Source of the DNA: a virus
IMG/VR virus record: IMGVR_UViG_3300031857_011794
Span: 1-49,609 of that record
Strand: one strand, 5' to 3'
DNA length: 49,609 nucleotides
Shown here: positions 38,120 through 46,115 of the stretch, piece by piece
How positions within the stretch are numbered: the first letter of the stretch is position 1
How the letters are laid out: the number at the start of each line of letters is the position of its first letter
Notes under the pieces: model-generated
Told to the model about the DNA's origin: nothing
The model's database searches: none
Seen by the model: the letters and a program-made list of their open reading frames with translations, nothing else
Translations under genes and position numbers: made by a program

Positions 38120-40349
38120 TTTCTAGCAATAATGGCTTGATTATTTTTATTCTCTTAGTAAGAGTAATTTCACCGTTTAACGAGCCAATAGTCAAATGCC
38201 CGCCATTCTTTAGTTCACCAAATAACATCATCTTACTTAGCGGACGTTTAATTAGTTGATCAATAGTTCTCTGCAAAGGACGAGCACCCATTTTTGAATC
38301 AAATCCTTTTTCAATTAGTAGTTCAATTGCAGATTTGTCAATCTTAATTTTAATGCCCTTTTCTTTGACCTGTGCGCTCAATTCTGCAATAAACTTGTTA
38401 ACAACCTTAACCATAATGTCTTTGCCAAGTTTCTTAAAGGTAACAACAGCATCTAATCGATTACGGAATTCTGGAGCAAAAAACTTCTTTAGATCAGAAT
38501 CAGTGTAGTCTTTTTCTTGTGCACCAAAGCCAATTTGATTTTTTTCACTTGCTTGTGCGCCAGCGTTAGTGGTCAATATAAGAATCAAGTTTCGGCAATC
38601 AGCTTTCTTACCATTGCTGCCAGTAACAAACCCGTTATCCATTAGCTGTAACAAAATTGTACTTACGTCTGGATGTGATTTTTCAACTTCATCAAACAAT
38701 AATACACAATTTGGATTCTCTTGAATTTGTGTAATTAGCAAGCCAGCATTTTCTTCAAAGCCAACATATCCTGGGGGACTACCGATTAGTTTAGACACAC
38801 TGTGTTTTTCTTGATATTCACTCATATCAAAGCGAATAAGTTTAACACCTAACTGTTTAGCAAGTGCTTTTGCAGTTTCAGTTTTACCACAACCAGTTGG
38901 ACCCATAAACACAAAACTACCAACTGGTTTATTATCAGCTTTAAGTCCTGCACGGGCAACAAGAATTTTATCAACTACTTCTGTAATAGCAGTATCTTGC
39001 CCATACACCTCTGCTTGTAACTCTGTTTCCAAAGTAGACAAATTACTGGATTCAGTTTCGGCAATTTGCTCTGCTGGCATTTGAACCATTTGTGCTAGTT
39101 CGTATTGGATTTCACGTTCACCAACAACTCGTTCATCTGCAAGTTTTAAGTTAAATCGAGAACATGCACAGTCAATTAAGTCAATTGCTTTATCAGGCAA
39201 CTTCTTATCTGCTTGATATTTAACGGACAACTTAATTGCAACATGTAAAGCTTCATCAAGAATTTTAACTTTATGATGACCCTCGTAATACTTCTTAAGA
39301 CCTTTTAGAATTTGCAATGCTACTTCTGGAGTGGGCTCATCAACTGTAATGCGTTGGAAACGACGCATGAGCGCACGATCTTTTTCAAAGTGCTTGCGAT
39401 ATTCATCCCATGTAGTTGACGCTACAACTTTAATGTTACCTTTGCTTAATGCAGGCTTCATCATGTTGGCAAGGTCATTGGCACTATTTCCAGAACTGCC
39501 AGCACCGCTAATCATGTGTGCTTCGTCAATAAACAGTACAGTCTTGCCTTTCTTTTCTAATGCTTTGAGAACAAGTTTAAAACGTTCTTCAAAATCTCCA
39601 CGATATTTAGATCCAGCAAGCATGGCACTGATATCTAAATTAAACACTTGGTAATCTTTTAGAAAATCTGGAACTGCACCATTAACAATGTTAAAAGCAA
39701 GGCCTTCAGCAATAGCGGTTTTACCAACTCCTGGATCACCAACTAGCATTACGTTATTTTTACTTCTACGTCCCATTGCTAGAGCAATATTTTCTAATTC
39801 TTCAATACGACCTATTACAGGGTCAATTTTATTCTTCTTAACTGAATCGTTAAGATTGGTTGTGAATGCTTTTAACGCTCTTTCGCTTTGATTATCATGC
39901 ACTTCTTCTTCGCCGCTTTCTACTTCGTTGTTAATGTAATCGGCAAATTTATCTTTGTCAATTTCTGCTTGTTGAATATAATATAATGCCCATGATCGTT
40001 TTTCACCCATCATTGCTAGGAAAACGTCTGATGGTTCAATTTGTTGACGACCATTAAACAACACTTGTGTAAACGCACGATTTAACACACGTTCAACTGC
40101 TTGTGTCTTTTTAGGTTTACCAACGGTATTGGTCACAATATCGTTGAGTTTAGTTTTTAGATAATGTTCAAGATTTTTTTTGATATACTCGGGATCAGCA
40201 CCGTATCCTTGAACACATTTAAAGAAACTTTCTTCGCACAGCATGGAAAAAAGCAAATGCTCAACAGTCAAGTACTCGTGTTGTAGTTTTTTGGCTACAT
40301 CAATGGCCTTTTCAAAAACTAACTTTAAATTCTCACTTGGTTCTACCAT
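38082..40349 (-). CDS. clpA: ClpA-type AAA+ unfoldase
   Basis: A full-length 755-residue ClpA. An N-terminal Clp-N domain (to about 140) is followed by two AAA+ modules with Walker A GDPGVGKT at 204-211 and GPTGCGKT near 480, and Walker B LFIDEAH and LLFDEVEKSH. Between the second Walker B and the C-terminal D2-small domain lies NQIGFGAQ, the IGF/IGL loop that docks onto ClpP. The phage product could therefore drive the host ClpP protease or compete with host ClpA. The window has no clpP. It has its own strong promoter and follows dnaJ. Confidence 0.95.
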   Translation of the reverse strand: MVEPSENLKLVFEKAIDVAKKLQHEYLTVEHLLFSMLCEESFFKCVQGYGADPEYIKKNLEHYLKTKLNDIVTNTVGKPKKTQAVERVLNRAFTQVLFNGRQQIEPSDVFLAMMGEKRSWALYYIQQAEIDKDKFADYINNEVESGEEEVHDNQSERALKAFTTNLNDSVKKNKIDPVIGRIEELENIALAMGRRSKNNVMLVGDPGVGKTAIAEGLAFNIVNGAVPDFLKDYQVFNLDISAMLAGSKYRGDFEERFKLVLKALEKKGKTVLFIDEAHMISGAGSSGNSANDLANMMKPALSKGNIKVVASTTWDEYRKHFEKDRALMRRFQRITVDEPTPEVALQILKGLKKYYEGHHKVKILDEALHVAIKLSVKYQADKKLPDKAIDLIDCACSRFNLKLADERVVGEREIQYELAQMVQMPAEQIAETESSNLSTLETELQAEVYGQDTAITEVVDKILVARAGLKADNKPVGSFVFMGPTGCGKTETAKALAKQLGVKLIRFDMSEYQEKHSVSKLIGSPPGYVGFEENAGLLITQIQENPNCVLLFDEVEKSHPDVSTILLQLMDNGFVTGSNGKKADCRNLILILTTNAGAQASEKNQIGFGAQEKDYTDSDLKKFFAPEFRNRLDAVVTFKKLGKDIMVKVVNKFIAELSAQVKEKGIKIKIDKSAIELLIEKGFDSKMGARPLQRTIDQLIKRPLSKMMLFGELKNGGHLTIGSLNGEITLTKRIKIIKPLLLENETQPENTSQEN

Positions 40350-40396
40350 TCTCGTTCCTTTGTTATTATATCAGATAAACAATACCTTCAAACTCT

Positions 40397-40424
40397 ATTA
40401 TATACGAAACTTGTAACTTGTCAA
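40397..40424 (-). promoter_or_regulatory. Sigma-70 promoter for clpA
   Basis: On the minus strand TTGACA (40419-40424), 16 bases, TATAAT (40397-40402). The -35 box is the centre of a small palindrome, AACTTGACAAGTT. It sits just after the dnaJ stop, giving a leader of about 40 bases. Confidence 0.83.
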
Positions 40425-40439
40425 GTTATTTTTTAGAAG

Positions 40440-41276
40440 TTATTGAGGTAAATTATTAATTTCTTTTTGAATGGCTTCTAGTTTGGCTCTTATTGTACTA
40501 TCAGTAATTGATGGAACTTTGACATTAACAATAATGATAAAATTACCAGTTTGTCTATGCCTTGAGTTTTGAAACCCCATTCCAGAACACGAATATTCGT
40601 CACCGTGTTGAACACCTGGACGAATCTTGACCTGTAAAGTTTTATCATCAATTGTACGGATCATTTTTTCAACGCCTAGCATAGCGTCAAATGTGGATAA
40701 TTCAATTTGCGTACAAATGTCATCTCCACGTCTAAAATATTGTAAATCAGGATCTACAAATATAGTAACGTTCAAGTTGCCTCTTGGGGCGCCTGGAATA
40801 CTATCGTCGCCTAATCCATTATAGCGTATAGTTTGTCCAGTTTCAATGCCAGGTGGGATATTAATTACAACACTTTGTTGTTTACCAGTCATCATTTGAT
40901 ATAGTGCTTCTAGTTCTTTACCCAAGAAGCTGTCTTTTAATGATATGTTGAGACGAATGCCCAAATCTCTGTTGCGTCTAGATTGTTGGTGAAAACCGGC
41001 AAATCCTGGACCGAACCTAAATCCAAACATTTCATTAATGTCGTGGAAGCCGCCAGCACTGCCAAAGGGATTCCATTCTTGTTGTGAACCGCCAGCATCG
41101 TACTCAGCTCGTTTTTGTTCATCGCTTAACGTGCGATACGCTTCTTCAATTTCTTTGAATTTCTTTTCGTCACCACCGCGATCTGGGTGATGCTTCATAG
41201 CCAAGGCACGATATGCTTTTTTGATATCTGCCTGGCTGCAATTAGATTGTAATCCGAGAGTTTCGTAGTAGGTCAT
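40440..41276 (-). CDS. DnaJ-type J-domain co-chaperone (CbpA-like)
   Basis: From ATG 41276 (MTYYETLGLQ) the product is 278 residues. The J domain (1-65) carries HPD in KHHPDRGG near 33-35; a Gly/Phe-rich linker follows to about 100, then two DnaJ C-terminal beta domains. The cysteine-rich zinc domain of classic DnaJ is absent, so it is a class B J protein like CbpA. It would stimulate host DnaK. Its promoter puts the predicted transcription start at the A of this ATG, and no ribosome binding site is present. This favours 41276 over upstream starts. Confidence 0.93.
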   Translation of the reverse strand: MTYYETLGLQSNCSQADIKKAYRALAMKHHPDRGGDEKKFKEIEEAYRTLSDEQKRAEYDAGGSQQEWNPFGSAGGFHDINEMFGFRFGPGFAGFHQQSRRNRDLGIRLNISLKDSFLGKELEALYQMMTGKQQSVVINIPPGIETGQTIRYNGLGDDSIPGAPRGNLNVTIFVDPDLQYFRRGDDICTQIELSTFDAMLGVEKMIRTIDDKTLQVKIRPGVQHGDEYSCSGMGFQNSRHRQTGNFIIIVNVKVPSITDSTIRAKLEAIQKEINNLPQ

Positions 41277-41282
41277 CATATA

Positions 41283-41311
41283 ATTATACAACATGTTGAC
41301 CTACTAGTCAA
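41283..41311 (-). promoter_or_regulatory. Sigma-70-like promoter of dnaJ, probably leaderless
   Basis: On the minus strand TTGACT (41306-41311), 17 bases, TATAAT (41283-41288). The -35 overlaps a 6-bp inverted repeat (GTTGAC/GTCAAC, 41295-41312) that could be an operator. Predicted +1 is at 41276. Confidence 0.82.
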
Positions 41312-41322
41312 CATTCTGATTA

Positions 41323-41853
41323 TCAATCCCTTAGAGGCATATCCCCGTCATCCATTGGTTTGCTGGATGCTGGTTTTTTAACAGCCATTGGGGTTACTGG
41401 TGTTGGAGACGTTGCCGCTCCAAATCCTGTATTACCACCAAAGCTACTTGGTGTTGGGCTTGCTGCCGGAGAACCAAATCCTCCTGGTGCTGCACCAAAT
41501 CCTGATTGTGGTTGGCTAGGTGTTGAAGATCCGTTTGCAAAACCTGCTCCTGGTGTTTGTATTCCGCCATTGTTTGCTCCTGCCATTTTTTCTTGTGTAC
41601 GACCAAATGCTGCAATACCCAACACAGCACCCATAGCAATATGGAACAAGCCAGCACCTTGTAGTGTTAGTGGATTCCATTGGCTTGTAACTGATCCACC
41701 ATTTAATGACTGTAACAAACTCCATAACACTGGAAATACAACCATGTCCATGGTGCAGACCAACATGTACATCCAACCCATCATTGGACGCCATTTTGAA
41801 TTCATCCAATCTTCTTTTTTCTTTTCGCTTTCGCTTTTAATTTCTTCTGACAT
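41323..41853 (-). CDS. Holin-like membrane protein with Gly/Pro-rich tail
   Basis: The 176-residue product has a charged N-terminus (SEEIKSESEKKKEDW), a hydrophobic span at about 24-47 (MGWMYMLVCTMDMVVFPVLW) and another at about 67-84 (GLFHIAMGAVLGIAAFG). A long Gly/Pro/Ser/Ala-rich tail follows, ending DDGDMPLRD. The layout resembles holins of marine phages of the 3-TM type. Position next to the spanin genes supports a lysis role. Confidence 0.7.
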   Translation of the reverse strand: MSEEIKSESEKKKEDWMNSKWRPMMGWMYMLVCTMDMVVFPVLWSLLQSLNGGSVTSQWNPLTLQGAGLFHIAMGAVLGIAAFGRTQEKMAGANNGGIQTPGAGFANGSSTPSQPQSGFGAAPGGFGSPAASPTPSSFGGNTGFGAATSPTPVTPMAVKKPASSKPMDDGDMPLRD

Positions 41854-41875
41854 TTAGTTCGCTCCTATTTGTCTA

Positions 41876-41992
41876 TTACTTTTTAGCAATCATTGTTTGA
41901 ATTTTTTCCTGAATTGCCTTAGCCCAGAAAGGCTGTGGAAAATTCCAACCTACAAATGCTCCTACTGCTACCCATAATAAAATATCTAACAT
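41876..41992 (-). CDS. Small membrane protein (38 aa) in the lysis region
   Basis: ATG at 41992 with GGAG 7 bases upstream; stop at 41876. Residues 2-17 are hydrophobic (LDILLWVAVGAFVGW), then a short amphipathic charged tail (KAIQEKIQTMIAKK). Lies between the holin-like and i-spanin genes, so a holin helper or antiholin role is plausible. Confidence 0.65.
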   Translation of the reverse strand: MLDILLWVAVGAFVGWNFPQPFWAKAIQEKIQTMIAKK

Positions 41993-42018
41993 AATAACGC
42001 TCCTCAGTGTTTATGATA

Positions 42019-42639
42019 TTATTTAACGCTTTCAAAGATTTTCTTTTGTTCCTTGTACCACTCTTGCCATGCTTCTAGTTTGGCTGCGTTTTCGTGACAG
42101 CTTCCGTAGTTTTCAACGACTCTGTCGAGGAGCTGACTGGCTTTAACTTCGCTGGGGGTTCCATCAGTTGCGGCGGCACGTCCGGCCACTTCATTACGAC
42201 TGGCGCTGTCGTGCAAGCTGACAGTAGACTTAGGCAAAGCACACTGAGCATCCAATTGCTTGCCCGCAACTTCTTTGATAATTTCTCTGTTAACATATAC
42301 ATTTTCCTTGACTACTTTAATTTTAGTAACTACTTTTTCTTGAATTACAACATTTACTTGCTGACTCTTTTCTTCTGCTATTTTTACTTTTGCTTCAAGT
42401 TCTTCAACTCTAGCCCGCCATATCATTTCAGTGCCATAACTTCCAAACAAATACATGCCAGCTGATAATAAAACAACTCCTACCAATTCTGCTGGCAATT
42501 TATATTGCCCCATCATAGGAATCCAAGTAACCAACTTACTGGCTACATATAGCCCAATACCCAATGCGATAATAATGTAGGTGAGCCAAATGAAAATGCC
42601 ATCTGGTATTAAACTTATCATCCATCCCAATTGAGCCAT
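42019..42639 (-). CDS. Inner-membrane spanin-like protein (Rz-like)
   Basis: The 206-residue product has hydrophobic spans at about 6-32 (ISLIPDGIFIWLTYIIIALG) and 50-66 (ELVGVVLLSAGMYLFGSYG). A coiled-coil region follows (about 72-125, VEELEAKVKIAEEKSQQ), then a helical C-terminus. A lipoprotein gene is nested inside in another frame, the classic Rz/Rz1 arrangement. Together they should fuse inner and outer membranes at lysis. The second membrane span is unusual for i-spanins. Confidence 0.75.
   Translation of the reverse strand: MAQLGWMISLIPDGIFIWLTYIIIALGIGLYVASKLVTWIPMMGQYKLPAELVGVVLLSAGMYLFGSYGTEMIWRARVEELEAKVKIAEEKSQQVNVVIQEKVVTKIKVVKENVYVNREIIKEVAGKQLDAQCALPKSTVSLHDSASRNEVAGRAAATDGTPSEVKASQLLDRVVENYGSCHENAAKLEAWQEWYKEQKKIFESVK
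42075..42302 (-). CDS. Outer-membrane spanin lipoprotein (Rz1-like), nested
   Basis: The 75-residue frame lies fully inside the i-spanin gene. It has a basic N-terminus (KLSKKLRASN), a hydrophobic signal core (WMLSVLCLSLLSAC) and a lipobox ending at C30. The mature part is proline-rich and contains WPDVPPQLMEPP, a pattern usual in Rz1-type proteins. A lipoprotein signal by chance in an alternative frame is unlikely. Confidence 0.82.
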   Translation of the reverse strand: MYMLTEKLSKKLRASNWMLSVLCLSLLSACTTAPVVMKWPDVPPQLMEPPAKLKPVSSSTESLKTTEAVTKTQPN

Positions 42640-43370
42640 TAGATCATCTCCAACGCAACTGCGTATCCATTATTTTCAAATATAAATGTGTTGTTAATTT
42701 TTGTAATGTTGTAGTTGCCAAGAGTTTTTGTTAAAAACATTATCTCACTCATGTCTTTGGATCCTAGTTTGATAGCACCCGGAATTCTGCTGTACAATGC
42801 ATCTTTACGATCAAAATCTTTAATACGCATATTAACAGATTCAGCAAATACTCTTTCAAACCTAATGTCGTCCTCTAGTACACTGACGTTTTCGGCAAAT
42901 CCTCTTCTAAAGAAATTAGAAAAATTATTCATTTCGTTATTTGCAACTCTTTCATCATAGCTGTCTATGTCTTTGGGAATTGCTGCTTCCAAAGTTTCTA
43001 AATCAGCCGGAATACTTTTAAAACTCTTGTAGTATCTAAACTTCCAATTATTGCTGCCAGTTAATCTGCTAGCGCCGTCTAATAGTTCTATAATTTGTTT
43101 TGACACGTGTTTAGTTCTTTCAATCTCAACAAACACTTTAAATTTTCCGTTGTCCACTGGTCCGTTAGTTGCATCAGCGTCAACAACAAAGTCGTAACCC
43201 ATTTCAAAAAATCTTGCAAGGTCATCTGCTGGGGCTTTACTATCAGCAGTAAAACTTAGTACAACCAAATCTCCGTCTTCGCCAATTTTACTTTTATAGC
43301 TGTCAATTTCAAAAACGTGACTGATTAAATTTACCAAATCACCTGCGACTAAATCTTCATTAATTTGCAT
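42639..43370 (-). CDS. Conserved-looking phage protein (243 aa)
   Basis: Begins MQINEDLVAGDLVNLISHVFEID, resembling a conserved family of marine T4-like phages. INE at 3-5 would fit the [LI]xE protease rule. The middle has an acidic region and FKFRYYKSF-like element (WKFRYYKSFKSI). No catalytic motif. Start and previous stop share one base. Perhaps a virion component. Confidence 0.75.
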   Translation of the reverse strand: MQINEDLVAGDLVNLISHVFEIDSYKSKIGEDGDLVVLSFTADSKAPADDLARFFEMGYDFVVDADATNGPVDNGKFKVFVEIERTKHVSKQIIELLDGASRLTGSNNWKFRYYKSFKSIPADLETLEAAIPKDIDSYDERVANNEMNNFSNFFRRGFAENVSVLEDDIRFERVFAESVNMRIKDFDRKDALYSRIPGAIKLGSKDMSEIMFLTKTLGNYNITKINNTFIFENNGYAVALEMI

Positions 43371-43909
43371 TATGCTGGTGCTCCTGCCGCTGGTGCTGCC
43401 GCGGTTGGCGGTGCTGCTGGTGCTGCTGCTGGTGCAGCTGGTCCTTGATTTCCAGCTGTTGGGTTCTTGCTAGAACGCTCTTCTCTAATACGATCCATAT
43501 ACCCGTTAAAAATATCAAACACTAATTTTTTAGGCATTGCAATTTCTACAACCCAGATAGGTTTGGAATCTAACTTGCCCTTCTTTGTTCCAGGACGTAA
43601 ATCATCAGGTGTTCTAATCTTGCGCGGCTCTACCTTTTGTGTTTTTTGAAACGTAACCTTGCAGCCTAATTCTGTTAATCTTTTAGCAGCGATTGGGTCT
43701 GGCATTTTGTTATAGTCCCACATGAATTCTGCGGTAACCCAATGTCTATCTACTTTTGGTCCGCTAGCTAATTCTCCGTCTTGCCAGTTTTTATATACGT
43801 ACATATCCATTTCGTCTAGAACTCTTTCAAAGTCCTTTAGAATAGCCAAGCTGGAATTGTTGTTATAGATGCTTTCTACGTTTTTAATTACTTCTAAAAT
43901 ATCGCGCAT
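43370..43909 (-). CDS. Conserved-looking phage protein with Ala/Pro tail (179 aa)
   Basis: The N-terminal 145 residues (SLAILKDFERVLDEMDMYVYKNW, FMWDYNKMPDP) resemble a family found in T4-like marine phages. The last 30 residues are a flexible Ala/Pro/Gly tail. No function known. Its start is preceded by a late-promoter-like element and it is the first gene of the minus-strand block next to phoH. Confidence 0.75.
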   Translation of the reverse strand: MRDILEVIKNVESIYNNNSSLAILKDFERVLDEMDMYVYKNWQDGELASGPKVDRHWVTAEFMWDYNKMPDPIAAKRLTELGCKVTFQKTQKVEPRKIRTPDDLRPGTKKGKLDSKPIWVVEIAMPKKLVFDIFNGYMDRIREERSSKNPTAGNQGPAAPAAAPAAPPTAAAPAAGAPA

Positions 43910-43935
43910 GGATTTGAGTCCTATATTGTACTCAA

Positions 43936-43943
43936 GTATTTAG
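43936..43943 (-). promoter_or_regulatory. Late-promoter-like element CTAAATAC
   Basis: Lies 27 bases upstream of the start at 43909, in the divergent region with phoH. Same sequence as at 32706-32713. Confidence 0.5.
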
Positions 43944-43987
43944 CTAGGAAAGTTCTATGTAGTATGTGTTTATTATTTCACCAAACG

Positions 43988-43995
43988 TATAAGTA
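43988..43995 (+). promoter_or_regulatory. Possible late-type promoter TATAAGTA for phoH
   Basis: One mismatch from T4 TATAAATA, on the plus strand, 79 bases before the phoH start. No good sigma-70 promoter is visible in this divergent gap. Confidence 0.4.
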
Positions 43996-44000
43996 ATTGT

Positions 44001-44061
44001 GTAGGACCTCTGTAGTTATCGAGGCGGTCGCTACAAGTTCTACTTTTACATTAAAGAGTAG
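44001..44061 (+). ncRNA. Structured 5' leader of phoH (two hairpins)
   Basis: Hairpin 1: 44001-44008 pairs with 44026-44029 and 44031-44034 (8 bp with one bulged G) around a 17-base loop. Hairpin 2: 44040-44047 pairs with 44054-44061 (8 bp, one G-U) around ACATTA. Hairpin 2 takes in the first part of the ribosome binding site TAGGAG. I do not match it to a known RNA family. Confidence 0.45.
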
Positions 44062-44073
44062 GAGAATAACTAG

Positions 44074-44793
44074 ATGAGTAAAAACCGCGTGAAAAAACGT
44101 TTTACATCTGATGTTAAAGTAATTGATTTCGAGTCATACCTTCCCCAAAAGAAGCAACGTGTAGTAATGACAGCACGTAATTCTAACCAAAAAACTTACT
44201 TACAAAAATTACAAGAAGAATCGACTAGCATTGTATTTGCTATCGGTCCAGCCGGTACGGGTAAAACCATGCTAGCGGTAATGCATGGTGTTAAGTTATA
44301 TCAGGAAGGGTTAGTTGATAAAATCATAGTTACCAGACCCGCCGTTTCTGTAGATGAGGATTTAGGATTTTTGCCAGGTACATTGAATGAAAAAATGGCA
44401 CCATGGACTCGTCCTATATTTGACGTCTTAGGAGAGTATTACAAAGCACAAGACATCGCTAAGATGTTGGAGGAAGGAGTTATTGAAATCAGCCCACTCG
44501 CGTATATGCGCGGAAGAACCTTTAAGAACGCATACATTATTGCTGATGAAATGCAAAATGCCACAGTCAATCAAATGAAAATGTTACTAACACGTTTAGG
44601 AGAAAATTCTAAAATGGTAGTAACTGGTGACTTAGCACAAGCTGATCGTGTGAACGACAATGGCTTGATTAATTTTTGCAACCTACTCAAAAATAAACAA
44701 ATGAAACATATCGATATAGTGCAGTTTGACCATAAAGATATTGAACGCCACGATGCAGTAAAGGAGGTGTTATCGCTGTACGGGGACAACTAA
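44074..44793 (+). CDS. phoH: PhoH-like ATPase
   Basis: The 239-residue product has Walker A GPAGTGKT at 58-65, VTRPAVSVDEDLGFLPG downstream, Walker B IIADEMQN near 155-162 and VVTGDLAQ near 187-194, as in PhoH. PhoH is an RNA-associated ATPase/helicase common in marine phages. It is the only plus-strand gene in the right 46 kb, with a structured leader, and shares a bidirectional terminator with dCMP deaminase. Confidence 0.95.
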   Translation: MSKNRVKKRFTSDVKVIDFESYLPQKKQRVVMTARNSNQKTYLQKLQEESTSIVFAIGPAGTGKTMLAVMHGVKLYQEGLVDKIIVTRPAVSVDEDLGFLPGTLNEKMAPWTRPIFDVLGEYYKAQDIAKMLEEGVIEISPLAYMRGRTFKNAYIIADEMQNATVNQMKMLLTRLGENSKMVVTGDLAQADRVNDNGLINFCNLLKNKQMKHIDIVQFDHKDIERHDAVKEVLSLYGDN

Positions 44794-44799
44794 TAAGTT

Positions 44800-44825
44800 A
44801 AAAAGGGGCTTAAGGCCCCTTTTTT
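44800..44825. terminator. Bidirectional rho-independent terminator
   Basis: A perfect 10-bp stem, A-run plus GGGGC on one side and GCCCC plus T-run on the other, with a 5-base loop (44810-44814). It serves phoH (plus) and the deaminase (minus). The deaminase stop codon TAA lies in the loop (44810-44812). Confidence 0.92.
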
Positions 44826-45328
44826 ATTTGCACTACTTCTACGCCGGACTTTTCGAGAAACGCAACACCACCAGTATCCCGATAAGCGTCCCTATATAGA
44901 ACACTGCCAATACCACTTTGGAATATAAGTTTGGCACAGTCCAAACATGGAGCATGGGTAATAAACATAGTAGCACCCATACCACTGTTGTTAGACTTAG
45001 CCAGTTTTGCAATCGCATTTGATTCGGCATGAAGTACCTCCGGTTTTGTTTTTAATTTGAATCTCATTTTTCGACCGTGTGCAGATACCCATTCTTCAAA
45101 AGGCCATTGCGATTCAATTTCTTCAGGACTAAGTCCATGCTCAACACCACTCATAAATTCTTTATCTTCGCAGTTGTTATCCCATCCACTGGGCATTCCG
45201 TTATATCCATAACTAATAACTGTATCGTCTTTGACAATAACTGCACCAACTTGTAACCTACGTGCATGGCTTAATTTTGCAGTACGTTCAGCAAAATCAT
45301 TGTATAAATCTATATATTTTTGTTTCAT
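44810..45328 (-). CDS. Deoxycytidylate deaminase
   Basis: dCMP to dUMP, feeding ThyX. From ATG 45328 (overlapping the upstream stop as ATGA) the product is 172 residues. The zinc site is complete: HAES with H100 and catalytic E102, and PCLDC with C128 and C131. An N-terminal CED segment near 53-55 could be part of a second zinc site as in T4 dCMP deaminase. The final residues KKGP are encoded by the terminator stem. Confidence 0.93.
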   Translation of the reverse strand: MKQKYIDLYNDFAERTAKLSHARRLQVGAVIVKDDTVISYGYNGMPSGWDNNCEDKEFMSGVEHGLSPEEIESQWPFEEWVSAHGRKMRFKLKTKPEVLHAESNAIAKLAKSNNSGMGATMFITHAPCLDCAKLIFQSGIGSVLYRDAYRDTGGVAFLEKSGVEVVQIKKGP

Positions 45329-45795
45329 TCTATTTCTAACCAAGTATGGTCACCCATGTATTTTACTTGTGTTTGATAAACATAATCTTCTGGAGGCCCA
45401 CTAGACCAGTCAGTTGGACCGTGCTGTGTTAACAAAATGTGTTCCTTACGCTGGTCCCAAACTAGCCAATAATAATTGCCCATCACAGGTTGAAATTGAT
45501 AAACGGCAGCGTGTACAGCATCAGTCACATCTAATCGACGTTTAATACCTTCTGCTTGTTTTTGTAATACTGCTACTAATTCCATGATACGATCATATTC
45601 TTGCTGGGCATACATCCTAGCATGATTAATCATTATGTCTTTTTGTTTAGTAACAGGAATTAAATCAAACTTTGGCCCACCAGCTTCAGTTGGATACTCG
45701 CTTACATTCCTATTAAAGAATGGAACTACGCTGTCGCCAATTTTAGCATCATAACTATGCCTGCCTTTGGCTAAGTTTGATTTCTTTTCTGTCAT
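45325..45795 (-). CDS. DUF2452-like protein (156 aa)
   Basis: The segments [16 protein letters not shown] and [36 protein letters not shown] match the pattern of DUF2452 proteins, known from bacteria and phages without assigned role. The C-terminal half ([19 protein letters not shown]) is typical as well. Lies between ferredoxin and dCMP deaminase with 4-base overlaps to both. Confidence 0.82.
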   Translation of the reverse strand: MTEKKSNLAKGRHSYDAKIGDSVVPFFNRNVSEYPTEAGGPKFDLIPVTKQKDIMINHARMYAQQEYDRIMELVAVLQKQAEGIKRRLDVTDAVHAAVYQFQPVMGNYYWLVWDQRKEHILLTQHGPTDWSSGPPEDYVYQTQVKYMGDHTWLEIE

Positions 45796-46115
45796 TCTTC
45801 AAGTAAATCAAGTTTGTTTGGTTTGCCGTTCCACTCTTCAGCATCTGGCAGTGCAGCCTTGCGCTTGGTAATAACTGGCCACTTAGCACTTAGACGTTTA
45901 TTAATATCAGTCCACAATACAACATTTACATTGACGTCATTATCTGGGACAATGGCATCAATTGGACATTCAGGGACACATACACCGCAGTCAATACATT
46001 CGTCTGGATTAATTACTAAAAAATTAGGACCTTCGTAAAAACAATCAACTGGACATACTTCTACACAATCAGTATGTTTACATTTGATACAGTTTTCAGT
46101 GACCAAATATGTCAT
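45792..46115 (-). CDS. fdxA: 7Fe ferredoxin, FdxA type
   Basis: The 107-residue product is very close in pattern to bacterial Fdx[18 protein letters not shown] (residues 9-25), then [15 protein letters not shown] (38-51). It should hold one 3Fe-4S and one 4Fe-4S cluster. The length and C-terminal extension are also typical. Phage ferredoxins are uncommon outside marine phages; this one could feed electrons to the radical SAM proteins or QueE. It looks like a gene taken from a proteobacterial host. Confidence 0.93.
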   Translation of the reverse strand: MTYLVTENCIKCKHTDCVEVCPVDCFYEGPNFLVINPDECIDCGVCVPECPIDAIVPDNDVNVNVVLWTDINKRLSAKWPVITKRKAALPDAEEWNGKPNKLDLLEE

